A stretch of DNA of 64,000 bases from contig NZ_LUTR01000009.1 in the NCBI RefSeq assembly GCF_001597725.1, forward strand, positions 44,047 through 108,046, written 5' to 3'. The notes under the pieces are model-generated. The model had not been told where the DNA came from and made no database searches. It saw only the letters and a program-made list of their open reading frames with translations. A program made the translations under genes and the position numbers. Position 1 is the first letter of the stretch. Every line of letters starts with the position of its first letter. This document shows, in pieces, positions 28,636 through 37,059 of the stretch. The DNA comes from Neptuniibacter marinus. Lineage in GTDB: Bacteria; Pseudomonadota; Gammaproteobacteria; Pseudomonadales; Balneatricaceae.

Positions 28636-29233
28636 CCCAGCCTTTCAACGCTTAAAACCACCTTTCATTGCACACCACAATCACATCTCTACGTACTGAA
28701 TTTAAAGGTTTTTTGTCTTTTTCTCGTTTCTTTGCTTTTCAATGATGTTCAAGCGTAACCTCGGAAAGTGTGTACAAACTTGAGTACAAATTCCGTTTTA
28801 GAGGCCTTTGGCGAAAATTCCATGACACAAATCTGGCTGTAGGTCTTGTCGTTACTGGGTTTGACGAAGAAAATACCTCCTGTTTTTGGTGCTTTGGTTT
28901 TGACATTACAAAAGCGGAATAAATGCGATCATCTCTAGCTTGTTGTTTGCAAGGCTATGAATTTAAAGGGTTCGTCATTATGGATTTTGATGTGTCATCG
29001 TTGCGAGTGTACAAATTTTTATCGTTGGGCGTGTTGCTTGCTATTCATGACACAAACCGCCTTGTAGCCCTTGTTATTCATAGGTCTGAGCCAATAAGTA
29101 CCTTTGCGGATGGGGCTTGATATTTTATCACTTGAGTTAATAGCTGGATTGGCCCTTACAAAGCAAACGCACCAAAGCATCGCGGATGTTACTCGCATAT
29201 TGAACTAAGTAAGCCTTCTCAGTTTTAGCTGGA
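28636..29233. other. Non-coding left part of the prfC element with imperfect repeats
   Basis: About 600 bases without a recognisable gene. Several words recur in the same order in two blocks: CATCTCTA (28684-28690 truncated, 28930), GAATTTAAAGG (28698, 28959), TGTACAAA (28771, 29008) and CATGACACAAA (28821, 29046). This suggests an old tandem duplication of about 240 bases. A pair of TGTACAAA-like sites 12 bases apart at 28771-28790 resembles the pair just before prfC. Confidence 0.45.
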
Positions 29234-29234
29234 T

Positions 29235-29293
29235 GGTTTAACAAATATAAATTATACGGCGATATGCGCCGTAAATTTAAAAAATGGTAAACT
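29235..29293. promoter_or_regulatory. AbiEi operator candidate, copy 1
   Basis: Symmetrical element centred at 29264: outer box GGTTTAACA, 8 bases, inner arm TTATACGGCG, 5 bases, inner arm CGCCGTAAAT, 8 bases, outer box TGGTAAACT. The inner arms pair over at least 7 bp (TACGGCG/CGCCGTA); the outer boxes match at 7 of 9 positions. AbiEi antitoxins are known to repress their operon by binding paired inverted repeats. Confidence 0.75.
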
Positions 29294-29308
29294 TTTGTTT
29301 GTTGTGTT

Positions 29309-29367
29309 AGTTTATCAAAGCTAAGTTTTACGGCGAAATTCGCCGTAAAATCATAAAGTGATAAACT
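29309..29367. promoter_or_regulatory. AbiEi operator candidate, copy 2
   Basis: Same design as copy 1, centred at 29338, 74 bases away: AGTTTATCA, 8 bases, TTTTACGGCG, AAATT, CGCCGTAAAA, 8 bases, TGATAAACT. Here both inner (10 bp) and outer (9 bp) arms are perfect inverted repeats. It ends 24 bases before the abiEi start, so a bound protein would block transcription or its start. Confidence 0.8.
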
Positions 29368-29391
29368 GCAGAAAGGGTTTGGTGTTTAGAA

Positions 29392-30225
29392 ATGGTTAGT
29401 CATTCCCAGCGCGAAACGGTGAAAGAGTCATATAAGCAGTCTCTTAAAACTCTTTTACCTTATGGCATGTTAGCTACAAAGAAGTGGCTTGCAGAGCAAG
29501 GCTTGAGTGCTCATGCGTTAGATAACGCTGTGAAAACCGATACGTTGTTGCTACTAGCTACAGGTGTTTACAGCCAGTATTCCCGGGCAGTCACTTGGGA
29601 AGGCGTAGTAGCTTCAATGCAGCGTATGGATGTGAACAACTCGGATAATCTGCCTTCGGTCATCGTTGGCGGGTTGTCAGCATTGTCATTATCAGGATTG
29701 TCGCAGTATCTGTCGTTAGGCAGTACGCCACATATACATTTATATGCAAAAGGCAAGTTGCCATCATGGCTGGGGCGTTTGTCGCTGCCCGTTGAATGTG
29801 TTGGGCATAGTACCAATACCTTGTGGCCTGAATGGCTGATAAAAGACAAAAGCTTTATCAGGCAGTATGAGTGGGAGGCTGAACTGCCCCCTGTATATTT
29901 TTCATGTCCTGAAAAAGCGTTATTGGAATTACTGGTAGATTTGCCTGACGCGGTTAGCTTTGAACATGCTGATGAGCTAATGCAAGGCTTAGTGAATTTA
30001 TCACCCAGAAAGCTCGATACACTTTTAAAAGCCTGTAAAAGCGTAAAGGTGAAGCGGTTGTTTTTTTGGCTGGCTAAACGTCAAGCTTACCCTTGGTTTA
30101 ACAAGCTGAATGTCGAGGATTACGATTTAGGCTCTGGCAAGCGTGTTGTGGCTAAAGGCGGTAAATTGGATACAGATTATTTGATCACTGTGCCGTCACA
30201 TATGGCAATGGAAAGCGAAAGTTAG
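29392..30225 (+). CDS. abiEi: AbiEi-type antitoxin/transcriptional repressor
   Basis: A 277-residue protein with an N-terminal winged-helix region (LPYGMLATKKWLAEQGLSAHALDNAVKTDTLLLLATGVYSQ) and the AbiEi-typical segment VIVGGLSALSLSGLSQYLSLG. In AbiE type IV systems AbiEi neutralises AbiEii without direct binding and represses its own operon through paired inverted repeats. Two such repeats lie immediately upstream. Its TAG overlaps the GTG/ATG start of the toxin gene, so the two are coupled. Confidence 0.88.
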   Translation: MVSHSQRETVKESYKQSLKTLLPYGMLATKKWLAEQGLSAHALDNAVKTDTLLLLATGVYSQYSRAVTWEGVVASMQRMDVNNSDNLPSVIVGGLSALSLSGLSQYLSLGSTPHIHLYAKGKLPSWLGRLSLPVECVGHSTNTLWPEWLIKDKSFIRQYEWEAELPPVYFSCPEKALLELLVDLPDAVSFEHADELMQGLVNLSPRKLDTLLKACKSVKVKRLFFWLAKRQAYPWFNKLNVEDYDLGSGKRVVAKGGKLDTDYLITVPSHMAMESES

Positions 30226-31142
30226 TGATGGATAGAAACAGTATTTATTACAAGCAAGTGCAGTTATTGATGCAGGTTTTGCCCTTTGTCGCAAAGAAAG
30301 AATGCTTTGCGCTTAAAGGTGGTACGGCGATCAATCTCTTTGTCAGAGAGTTTCCGCGCTTGTCGGTTGATATTGATTTAGTTTATCTGCCGATGAAAGG
30401 CCGTGATGACGCATTACAGGAAATATGCGCAGCATTAGATGTGATTAGCGCAGATTTAAAAGCCGCGTTTAAAGATGTAGAGCTAACCGAAGCATACAAG
30501 TCAAAACGCGATGCGCTCAGACTAATCGTTGGCGGTAATGGCGTGCAGATTAAAGTAGAGTTATCGCCCGTATTACGTGGCACGGTTTACGAGCCGCAGT
30601 TGATGGAAGTATGCGCCGCCGTAGAAGATGAATTTGGTTATGCTGAAGTGCCTGTGGTGGCCTTGGCCGATCTCTATGCTGGCAAAATATGCGCGGCATT
30701 AGATAGGCAGCACCCAAGAGACTTATTCGATGTGAAGTGGCTCTTGGAAAATGAAGGCCTGACGGATGAGATACGAAAGGCACTAATAATCTATCTCTCA
30801 AGTCACAATCGGCCAATGGCCGAATTGTTAAGGCCGCAATTTAAAGATATATCGGCTATTTATGCAGGTGAATTTGCAAATATGGCCGAGACGGATGTAC
30901 CGCTTGAAGAGCTGGTGGCCGTGAGAGAGCGTTTGGTAGAGCTTATTCACCAAGGGCTAACCGATAGTGAAAAAGGCTTTTTACTGTCGTTTAAAAACCG
31001 TGAGCCGGATTGGGCGTTGCTTGGTCTTGATGATGTAAGTGAACTTCCGGCCATTAGATGGAAACAGATTAATCTGGCCAAAATGCCAGATGACAAACAT
31101 AAGCTGGCGTTAGACAAGCTAAAAGAAGTACTGAGTGTTTGA
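30225..31142 (+). CDS. abiEii: AbiEii-type nucleotidyltransferase toxin
   Basis: A 305-residue protein of the AbiEii/DNA-polymerase-beta-like nucleotidyltransferase family. The active-site motifs are visible as FALKGGTAINLF and, 20 residues on, LSVDIDLVY, with the two catalytic aspartates, followed by the family-typical ADLYAGKICAALDRQHPRDLFDV. Related toxins transfer nucleotides to tRNA or other targets and cause phage abortive infection or growth arrest. The GTG at 30225 is followed by an ATG at 30228; either could start. It ends 185 bases before prfC. Confidence 0.9.
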   Translation: MMDRNSIYYKQVQLLMQVLPFVAKKECFALKGGTAINLFVREFPRLSVDIDLVYLPMKGRDDALQEICAALDVISADLKAAFKDVELTEAYKSKRDALRLIVGGNGVQIKVELSPVLRGTVYEPQLMEVCAAVEDEFGYAEVPVVALADLYAGKICAALDRQHPRDLFDVKWLLENEGLTDEIRKALIIYLSSHNRPMAELLRPQFKDISAIYAGEFANMAETDVPLEELVAVRERLVELIHQGLTDSEKGFLLSFKNREPDWALLGLDDVSELPAIRWKQINLAKMPDDKHKLALDKLKEVLSV

Positions 31143-31289
31143 TTTATAGTACTTAGTTATTTTGCTAGAATAGCGCTCAAATTTTTCAATGCTTTGATGG
31201 GAGGTTTTGCTGGCTGTAGGCCGTGGCAATCTGCTTGAACTCTTTATGTTATTGAGTGAAACATCGGGGCTTAGAGTTAACTTTATTTT

Positions 31290-31311
31290 TTTGTACAAAT
31301 AGTTGTACAAA
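31290..31311. promoter_or_regulatory. Palindrome just before the prfC start
   Basis: TTTGTACAA-ATAG-TTGTACAAA is a perfect 9-bp inverted repeat ending 16 bases before the prfC ATG. A similar paired motif with the same 12-base spacing lies at 28771-28790 near the other end of the element. It may be an operator over the element-supplied prfC promoter or a recombination-protein site. Confidence 0.5.
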
Positions 31312-31327
31312 ACGGGAATTTAGATAC

Positions 31328-32914
31328 ATGGCAAACGCCGATTTTCTTAATGAAATCAATAAGCGAAGAACTTTCGCTATTATCTCCCACCCTGATGCCG
31401 GTAAAACGACAATTACTGAAAAATTGTTGTTGTTTGGACAGCTTATTCAGCAAGCGGGTAGTGTTAAAGGTAAAAAAGGTGATCGTCACGCGACATCGGA
31501 TTGGATGTCGATGGAGCAGGAGCGTGGTATCTCTATTACCTCCTCTGTCATGCAGTTTCCTTATAATGATCGCATGGTTAATCTATTGGATACGCCGGGG
31601 CATGAGGACTTTTCTGAGGATACTTATCGCACATTAACCGCTGTAGATTCAGCCTTAATGGTGGTAGATGGCGCTAAAGGTGTTGAGGCGCGAACCATTA
31701 AGTTGATGGATGTTTGCCGCTTACGTGATACACCAATCTTTTCGTTTGTGAACAAGGTCGACCGTGAAATTCGTGATCCAATCGAGTTATTAGATGAGAT
31801 TGAGGAGGTGCTTAAAATTGAATCAGCACCGATCACGTGGCCAATCGAGATGGGGTCTCGTTTTAAAGGGATATATAACCTTTATACGGATACCATTCAT
31901 GTCTTTCAGCCTGGGCAGGGACATACCATTCCTGAAGATGTGCGTATCTCTGGTTTAGAAAGTGATGAAGCGAAGGCGCTATTGGGCGATATTTACGATG
32001 ATTTTGTGGATGAGATTGAGCTCGTACGTGGTGCAACCCATGAGTATGATCAAGAGGCATTTTTGGCGGGTAAGCTGACGCCTGTTTTTTTTGGTACAGC
32101 ATTAGCGAACTTTGGTGTACGCGAGATGCTGAATGATTTTGTGAAATGGGCACCTGCACCTATTGCTCGCAATGCGATTACTCGCCCAGTAGAGCCGGCT
32201 GAAGAAAAATTCAGTGGCTTTATCTTTAAAATTCAGGCGAATATGGATCCTAAACACCGTGACCGTATTGCCTTTATGCGTATCTGCTCCGGCAAATATA
32301 CTCAGGGTATGAAGATGCGCCACAGCCGCATTAATAAAGATGTGAAGATCGCGGATGCGGTGACATTTATTGCAGGCGATCGTGAAAATGTTGAAGAGGC
32401 GTGGTCGGGCGATATTATTGGTTTGCATAACCATGGGACGATACAGATCGGCGACACGTTTACTGCCGGTGAGGACCTGAAATTTACCGGGATTCCTCAC
32501 TTTGCCCCAGAGATGTTTCGCCGTGTACGCCCCCTTGATCCGCTGAAAATGAAGCAACTTCAAAAAGGTTTGAAGCAGCTTTCAGAAGAGGGTGCTGTAC
32601 AGTTGTTCCAGCCGTTTAAAAATAACGATCTTATTCTTGGTGCAGTCGGTCAATTACAGTTTGATGTGGTGGTCTTTCGTTTGAAAGATGAGTACAAAGT
32701 GGATTGTAAATACGAACCTATAAGCGTTCAGACGGCGCGTTGGGCTGAGTGTGATGACGAAAAAGTGCTGGCTGAATTTGAGAAGAAAAATCATGATAAT
32801 TTGGCGCTCGATGGTAGCGGTTTGCTGACCTACCTTGCACCAACAAGGGTTAATCTGAGTTTAGCGGAAGAGCGCTGGCCGGATGTTGCTTTTAGGGCAA
32901 CACGCGAGCACTGA
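31328..32914 (+). CDS. prfC: Peptide chain release factor 3
   Basis: GTPase of 528 residues that recycles RF1 and RF2 from the ribosome. G-domain motifs are [10 protein letters not shown] (G1), [16 protein letters not shown] (G3) and NKVDRE (G4). I place the start at [19 protein letters not shown], which matches family length; GGGAA lies about 10 bases before it. The in-frame start at 31256 adds a non-homologous leader. The codons before RRTFAII probably came from the inserted element, since the prfC-derived repeat begins there. In E. coli prfC also lies near holD-rimI. Confidence 0.95.
   Translation: MANADFLNEINKRRTFAIISHPDAGKTTITEKLLLFGQLIQQAGSVKGKKGDRHATSDWMSMEQERGISITSSVMQFPYNDRMVNLLDTPGHEDFSEDTYRTLTAVDSALMVVDGAKGVEARTIKLMDVCRLRDTPIFSFVNKVDREIRDPIELLDEIEEVLKIESAPITWPIEMGSRFKGIYNLYTDTIHVFQPGQGHTIPEDVRISGLESDEAKALLGDIYDDFVDEIELVRGATHEYDQEAFLAGKLTPVFFGTALANFGVREMLNDFVKWAPAPIARNAITRPVEPAEEKFSGFIFKIQANMDPKHRDRIAFMRICSGKYTQGMKMRHSRINKDVKIADAVTFIAGDRENVEEAWSGDIIGLHNHGTIQIGDTFTAGEDLKFTGIPHFAPEMFRRVRPLDPLKMKQLQKGLKQLSEEGAVQLFQPFKNNDLILGAVGQLQFDVVVFRLKDEYKVDCKYEPISVQTARWAECDDEKVLAEFEKKNHDNLALDGSGLLTYLAPTRVNLSLAEERWPDVAFRATREH
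31363..31400 (+). repeat. Right copy of the 38-bp repeat inside prfC (attR candidate)
   Basis: Direct repeat partner of 28598-28635 with one mismatch. It covers codons 12-24 of prfC, up to the GTP-binding loop, the region used by SXT/R391-type integration. Confidence 0.9.
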
Positions 32915-32931
32915 TCGGTTCATTGTTTACA

Positions 32932-32962
32932 AAGGCTTGGCGTACTCTTGCGTCCAAGCCTT
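32932..32962 (+). terminator. Hairpin after prfC
   Basis: AAGGCTTGG and CCAAGCCTT form a 9-bp stem with a 13-base loop, followed by a weak pyrimidine tract (CTCGCCTTT). It sits between prfC and tatD; termination is likely but the T-run is poor. Confidence 0.5.
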
Positions 32963-32982
32963 CTCGCCTTTAATCTGCTGTT

Positions 32983-33780
32983 ATGCAACTTTTCGATACC
33001 CACTGCCATATAGATTTCTCTCAATTCGATGACTATCGAGATGAGGCACTTACACGCGCTTCTAATGCGGGCGTTGGGCATATTGTCGTCCCCGGTGTTA
33101 ATGCGGTGGGTTGGGCGGGTATTGAAACTTTGTTTTCAGCCCATTGTGACAATTGGCCAAGTCTTCATATGGCGCTAGGATTACATCCTTGTTTCCTTCA
33201 TGAACATCAATCTCAAGATCTTGAGCAGTTAGAGCAACTGTTATCGTCTAAGTCGGTATGTGCGGTTGGCGAAATAGGCTTGGATCTATTTATTCCGCAG
33301 GCGGATTTGGATGAGCAACTAAGTTTTTTAAAGCCCCAGTTGGCACTAGCTGAAAACTATCAGCTTCCTGTTTTATTACATGTTAGAAAGGCCCACGATC
33401 AGATGCTTAAGCAGCTTAGGCTATTTAAGCTTACTCGAGGTGGGATTGTGCATGCGTTTTCCGGGAGTGAGCAGCAGGCTCATCAGTATATTGAACTTGG
33501 GTTTAAGTTAGGGCTTGGTGGGACTGTGACTTATGAGCGTGCACAGAAATTAAGACGTACAGTGCAAGCTACAGCGCTAGAACATTTTGTTTTAGAGACT
33601 GATGCGCCGGATATGCCGTTGAGTGGCCATCAAGGTAAGCCTAATGAGCCTTGTCGGGTATTGGATGTTGCCAAGGTTGTTGCGGATCTGAAAGGTTGTA
33701 CGGTGGAGGAAGTAGCTGCAACCACCTCTCAGCAGGCGTTGCAGCTTTTTAATATAGATCAGCCAAGCACTGTCGATTAA
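32983..33780 (+). CDS. TatD family metal-dependent hydrolase (YjjV-like)
   Basis: A 265-residue TIM-barrel hydrolase with the metal-binding DTHCHIDF at the N-terminus, ALGLHPCF, the GEIGLDLF glutamate motif, HVRKAHDQ, VHAFSGS and the final ETDAPDMP. TatD proteins are Mg-dependent 3'-5' DNases or related phosphoesterases; YjjV is the closest by length. It is transcribed with or after prfC and its stop overlaps the convergent lipoprotein gene by 4 bases. Confidence 0.9.
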   Translation: MQLFDTHCHIDFSQFDDYRDEALTRASNAGVGHIVVPGVNAVGWAGIETLFSAHCDNWPSLHMALGLHPCFLHEHQSQDLEQLEQLLSSKSVCAVGEIGLDLFIPQADLDEQLSFLKPQLALAENYQLPVLLHVRKAHDQMLKQLRLFKLTRGGIVHAFSGSEQQAHQYIELGFKLGLGGTVTYERAQKLRRTVQATALEHFVLETDAPDMPLSGHQGKPNEPCRVLDVAKVVADLKGCTVEEVAATTSQQALQLFNIDQPSTVD

Positions 33781-34187
33781 CTGCCAGAGTCAAATAGATC
33801 GTTTAGGATGCTGGAGAGTGTGTTCCAGACTAGGTCAGTCGTGTCGTTTTTAGGTACTTTAAAAAAACGACCCTCATTACCCACGGGCGTTGCTTTATAG
33901 CTTCCATCGTTGGGATTCATGATCATCAACATTAAGGATACCGGATAATTAGGGCCTTTGACTTCTTGGTTGTAAGCCTTTTCGATGGGATAGAGTTCGC
34001 CACGAGAGGAAACAACCTTAGTCATATCTTTGCAGCGTTTACTGTCCCCTTCACAAAAGAAGCGGTATTTAGTATCGATCAAGTAATAGCTAGTATCTGT
34101 TTCAGCTTGGAAATCCGGTGTTATAGCATCCATATTAATACAGCCATTAAGACCGATAATTGCTATTAGAGTGATGAAAACACGCAT
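33777..34187 (-). CDS. Putative lipoprotein of unknown function
   Basis: A 136-residue protein with a short signal peptide and a lipobox (IIGLNGC, Cys about position 16), so it is probably anchored in the outer or inner membrane. The mature part contains FFCEGDSKRCKDM, with two cysteines that could form a disulfide, and is otherwise unfamiliar. It is convergent with tatD (4-base overlap) and follows fabY in the same direction by 24 bases. Function unknown. Confidence 0.7.
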   Translation of the reverse strand: MRVFITLIAIIGLNGCINMDAITPDFQAETDTSYYLIDTKYRFFCEGDSKRCKDMTKVVSSRGELYPIEKAYNQEVKGPNYPVSLMLMIMNPNDGSYKATPVGNEGRFFKVPKNDTTDLVWNTLSSILNDLFDSGS

Positions 34188-34211
34188 CGCCAGTTCCTTA
34201 TAAATTATTAG

Positions 34212-36122
34212 TTAGCAGATATCGTCAAAAGGGTTATCAATATCCAAGTTAATTGGATTGCTGTAGCCCGGCATAGTGATCTGTTTATCACTAATACTAA
34301 GGTCTTCGCCCTGAAGGACATTATGGTCATATAAATAGATTGGCTTAGCGTCTCCATGAAGGGAGGCTTGGTCGTATGCAGTGGCTGCCATACGCGTTTT
34401 TTCGAGTTTTGTTTGGTAAGCCAATAATTGAGATTTACTATAGCGCTTGTTAAGTAGGTTGCTCACAACATGAGGGGCAATCACGGGTGCGGATGCGTTA
34501 TTGCCACCAAAACCTTTCGAGTTCAAGAACACGGTATCCATTCCTTGCTTGCCAACTTCAATATGCTGGTTGCTCAAGAATAGATTGCTTTGATGTACAT
34601 CGCTGGCGAATTCATCTGTCGTTAAAATTCCGGGGATATAGCCATACTTCCAAGTGCCTAAAGATAAGCTAAGCTGATCTCCTCCTGCGGTGCCTTGAGA
34701 GTGTCCAATATAGGATTTAATAGCAGCAACCGGCCAGTTTTGTATGCCAAAGGCTTTTGCTGTTTCGTTAATTACATGAGATTCAGTCACACGATTTTGA
34801 GGTGTACTGGTACCGTGAGCTTGGACAAAGCTCCTTTGCTGTAAGGACTCTTCGCCAAGCATTTTTCGAACAAGGGCTGTGGATTTGGCTAAAGTGATGT
34901 AATTGCCAATACCTGGTGCGGAGATCGATTTTTTATGTCCATCTGCGCTTACAAATACTTCTGGAACTGCGCCATATATTTCGGCGCCTAACTCTATGGC
35001 TAAATCGTCGCTCATTAAAAGAACAAATTGGCTGCTTTCGCCTATAGTGAAACCGCAGTTATTGCCGAATGGTCGGCAGGCTTTACGGTAATCATCAGCC
35101 GTGAGTTCTGATAGATTGTCGAGTGCTAATAGGTCTTTGTCTTCCGCTAATGCTCCCATGGCTTTGAAGCCTTCAATGACTTCTGGGGTTACAGGCGCAT
35201 CGCTTCCGCCTACGAGGACGACTTTACGGCGTCCTGAGCGAATATCATTTACGCCGCTGCGAAGGTTGTAGAGAAACGTTGCGCAAGCACCTAGCGCGCC
35301 TCCAGTGGTGCCTACATTACCTAGAATGTAGGCATTCACAAAATCTGCAGGCATTTGGGCGTAGCCTAATGGCATCTGTTTGGATGTTGTGCGTTTCCCT
35401 ATAGCAGGAAATTTTGTAAGTCCGCCAAAGCCAAAATCATCAAGCTGCCCTATAGAGTTGCTGGCATAAACCGCAATCTGATCCGGTGCTACGCTGTTGG
35501 CGATTGTTTCGAAAGGGATGCCTGTCGAAGAGAGTGCATCGGATGCTGCAAAAACAGTCATCTGAAGGTTGCGAGGATGGTTGCGGGACTGGTAAAGCTT
35601 GCCAGGTTCGAAGCCTGAAGGTAGCTGACCTGCAGACTGGACGGGCGCGACTTTGTTATCGGGTAAGATAACATCCATTTTTGATGAAACGTGAATATCG
35701 AACTGTCCGGGTGCCGTTTCAGTGACCGACCAATTAGCAGGTATCTCTAATGGCATCTGCCTTTTGCGGAGGTGGAATCTGAGTGATCCATCTCCGCAAT
35801 TTAGAGTGGCAGCTTTGTTAAACATAACGTGGTTTACATCAAAGCTGCTTTTTTCAATTCGACGAATTAAAGTACTATCAAGTAATTGTTTTTGAAGATC
35901 TTTGATTAATTCGGTTGCATTGTACTCAATTCCATCCTGATTTTTATATTTTCCATCAGATGAGGTAACAAGACCTGTCAATATAGCTAGGTCAGTGAGT
36001 GTCTCTTGGCGCGACTGCTCGTCGAGTTTCTCTATAATCAATCGGCGATATGCATGGTGAAAAGAAGCGCGCCCAGCAGGGTTTATACCACCAAAACCAA
36101 CAATGACAGGAAGCTGGGACAA
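34212..36122 (-). CDS. fabY: Beta-ketoacyl-ACP synthase FabY
   Basis: A 636-residue ketoacyl synthase with the distinctive start LPVIVGFGGINPAGRASFHHAYRRLIIE and the length of Pseudomonas FabY, which initiates fatty acid synthesis from acetyl-CoA and malonyl-ACP in place of FabH. The thiolase-fold active-site cysteine is in GALGACATFLYNLRSG and the catalytic histidines in VQAHGTSTPQNRV and SYIGHSQGTAGG. It is about twice the typical FabB/FabF length because of an N-terminal extension of about 200 residues. Confidence 0.92.
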   Translation of the reverse strand: MSQLPVIVGFGGINPAGRASFHHAYRRLIIEKLDEQSRQETLTDLAILTGLVTSSDGKYKNQDGIEYNATELIKDLQKQLLDSTLIRRIEKSSFDVNHVMFNKAATLNCGDGSLRFHLRKRQMPLEIPANWSVTETAPGQFDIHVSSKMDVILPDNKVAPVQSAGQLPSGFEPGKLYQSRNHPRNLQMTVFAASDALSSTGIPFETIANSVAPDQIAVYASNSIGQLDDFGFGGLTKFPAIGKRTTSKQMPLGYAQMPADFVNAYILGNVGTTGGALGACATFLYNLRSGVNDIRSGRRKVVLVGGSDAPVTPEVIEGFKAMGALAEDKDLLALDNLSELTADDYRKACRPFGNNCGFTIGESSQFVLLMSDDLAIELGAEIYGAVPEVFVSADGHKKSISAPGIGNYITLAKSTALVRKMLGEESLQQRSFVQAHGTSTPQNRVTESHVINETAKAFGIQNWPVAAIKSYIGHSQGTAGGDQLSLSLGTWKYGYIPGILTTDEFASDVHQSNLFLSNQHIEVGKQGMDTVFLNSKGFGGNNASAPVIAPHVVSNLLNKRYSKSQLLAYQTKLEKTRMAATAYDQASLHGDAKPIYLYDHNVLQGEDLSISDKQITMPGYSNPINLDIDNPFDDIC

Positions 36123-36341
36123 TTGAATCTCCTAAAAACGAGTACTACGTAAAATTAACTTATGTTCAATACAGTGAGTGGAGTTTATATGAAACTGCAT
36201 TGTTGGAACAATACGATTATTTTATCGGTGTTTGGCATGACTGACTAGCGGCAAGTAGTATTTATCTGTTTTTTAGTCAGTGTTTATTCAGCCATAGTAG
36301 AGTTATTATGGTGCAATAGTCATTTTTTTTTGGAGTTAATT

Positions 36342-37001
36342 ATGAAAAAACTGTTCGCAGTTTGTGTTGCCGGCGTTCTGTTGACTGGGTGTCAAACAAT
36401 TGATCCATACACAGGAGAGCAGAAAGTAGGAAGCACAACTAAAGGTGCAGGTATAGGTGCCGTTGCAGGTGCTGTGCTAGGTGCAGCTGTTTCTAGTAAA
36501 TCTGATCGTGGTAAAGGCGCTTTAACAGGGGCTTTGGTGGGTGGTGCTGTTGGTGGTGGTATTGGTTACTACATGGATCAACAGGAAGCGCTTCTGCGTC
36601 AAGAGCTACAAGGTACAGGCGTTCAAGTTGAGCGTATTGGTGATTCAATTCGTTTGATTATGCCGGGTAATATCACATTTGCGCTTAATTCAGACCAGAT
36701 AGCGAACAACTTTTATCCTGTATTGGATTCAGTAGTAAAAGTCTTGGTGAAATTTGATAAAACCGAGATGAATGTGGATGGCTTTACTGATAGCACAGGA
36801 TCGTTTGAGTATAACCAGCAGTTGTCAGAACGACGTGCGGCGCGTGTGGCTGACTACTTAGCGAGCTCGGGTATTTCTCGTCTTAGAGTTAATGCACGTG
36901 GCTTTGGGGAGCGTTACCCCGTAGCAGATAACACTACTGAAATAGGTCGTTCTCAAAATCGCCGTGTAGAGATTAATATTAGCGGCACACGTACAAACTA
37001 G
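36342..37001 (+). CDS. OmpA-family lipoprotein with glycine zipper (YiaD-like)
   Basis: A 219-residue outer membrane lipoprotein. Signal peptide with lipobox LLTGCQ, then a glycine-zipper segment (GAGIGAVAGAVLGAAV; GALVGGAVGGGIGYYM) and a C-terminal OmpA peptidoglycan-binding domain (NVDGFTDSTGSFEYNQQLSERRA; ARGFGERYPVADN). It probably links the outer membrane to peptidoglycan. The ATG at 36342 is chosen because GGAG lies 7 bases before it and it begins MKKLFAVCVAG; an in-frame start at 36330 adds four unneeded residues. Confidence 0.9.
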   Translation: MKKLFAVCVAGVLLTGCQTIDPYTGEQKVGSTTKGAGIGAVAGAVLGAAVSSKSDRGKGALTGALVGGAVGGGIGYYMDQQEALLRQELQGTGVQVERIGDSIRLIMPGNITFALNSDQIANNFYPVLDSVVKVLVKFDKTEMNVDGFTDSTGSFEYNQQLSERRAARVADYLASSGISRLRVNARGFGERYPVADNTTEIGRSQNRRVEINISGTRTN

Positions 37002-37014
37002 TTTGTATATATAT

Positions 37015-37037
37015 TCCCCCGTTTTGCTGGCGGGGGA
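37015..37037. terminator. GC-rich hairpin after the OmpA-family gene
   Basis: TCCCCCG and CGGGGGA form a 7-bp stem around TTTTGCTGG, just after the stop codon and before the end of the convergent flgT. A short T-run follows at a distance (GTCGTCTTTT). It probably separates the two convergent transcripts. Confidence 0.65.
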
Positions 37038-37059
37038 GTCGTCTTTTAGCTATATGGAA

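Larger units (their letters stand above)
28598..31400 (+). mobile_element. Small element inserted at the 5' end of prfC carrying AbiE
   Basis: The element is bounded by two direct 38-bp copies of the prfC 5' coding sequence, 2765 bases apart. It contains an AbiE-type toxin-antitoxin operon with its operators and, at its right end, the first 11-12 codons and the promoter region now used by prfC. The SXT/R391 integrative elements are known to integrate into prfC 5' and to supply a new start for it. No integrase, excisionase or transfer gene is present, so this would be a cut-down or cis-mobilised relative. The native prfC start expected left of the left copy is absent, so earlier rearrangement is likely. 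Confidence 0.7.

Noticed and set aside
28923..29120. 65-codon frame in the left part of the prfC element
   Set aside because: No recognised family, no ribosome-binding site, and it lies over the repeated word blocks.
31256..31327. Upstream in-frame start for prfC
   Set aside because: The added 24 residues do not match release factor 3 starts, and the ATG at 31328 fits family length.
28598..31400. Complete SXT/R391-type integrative element
   Set aside because: No integrase, excisionase or transfer genes occur between the repeats; only the target site resembles that family.
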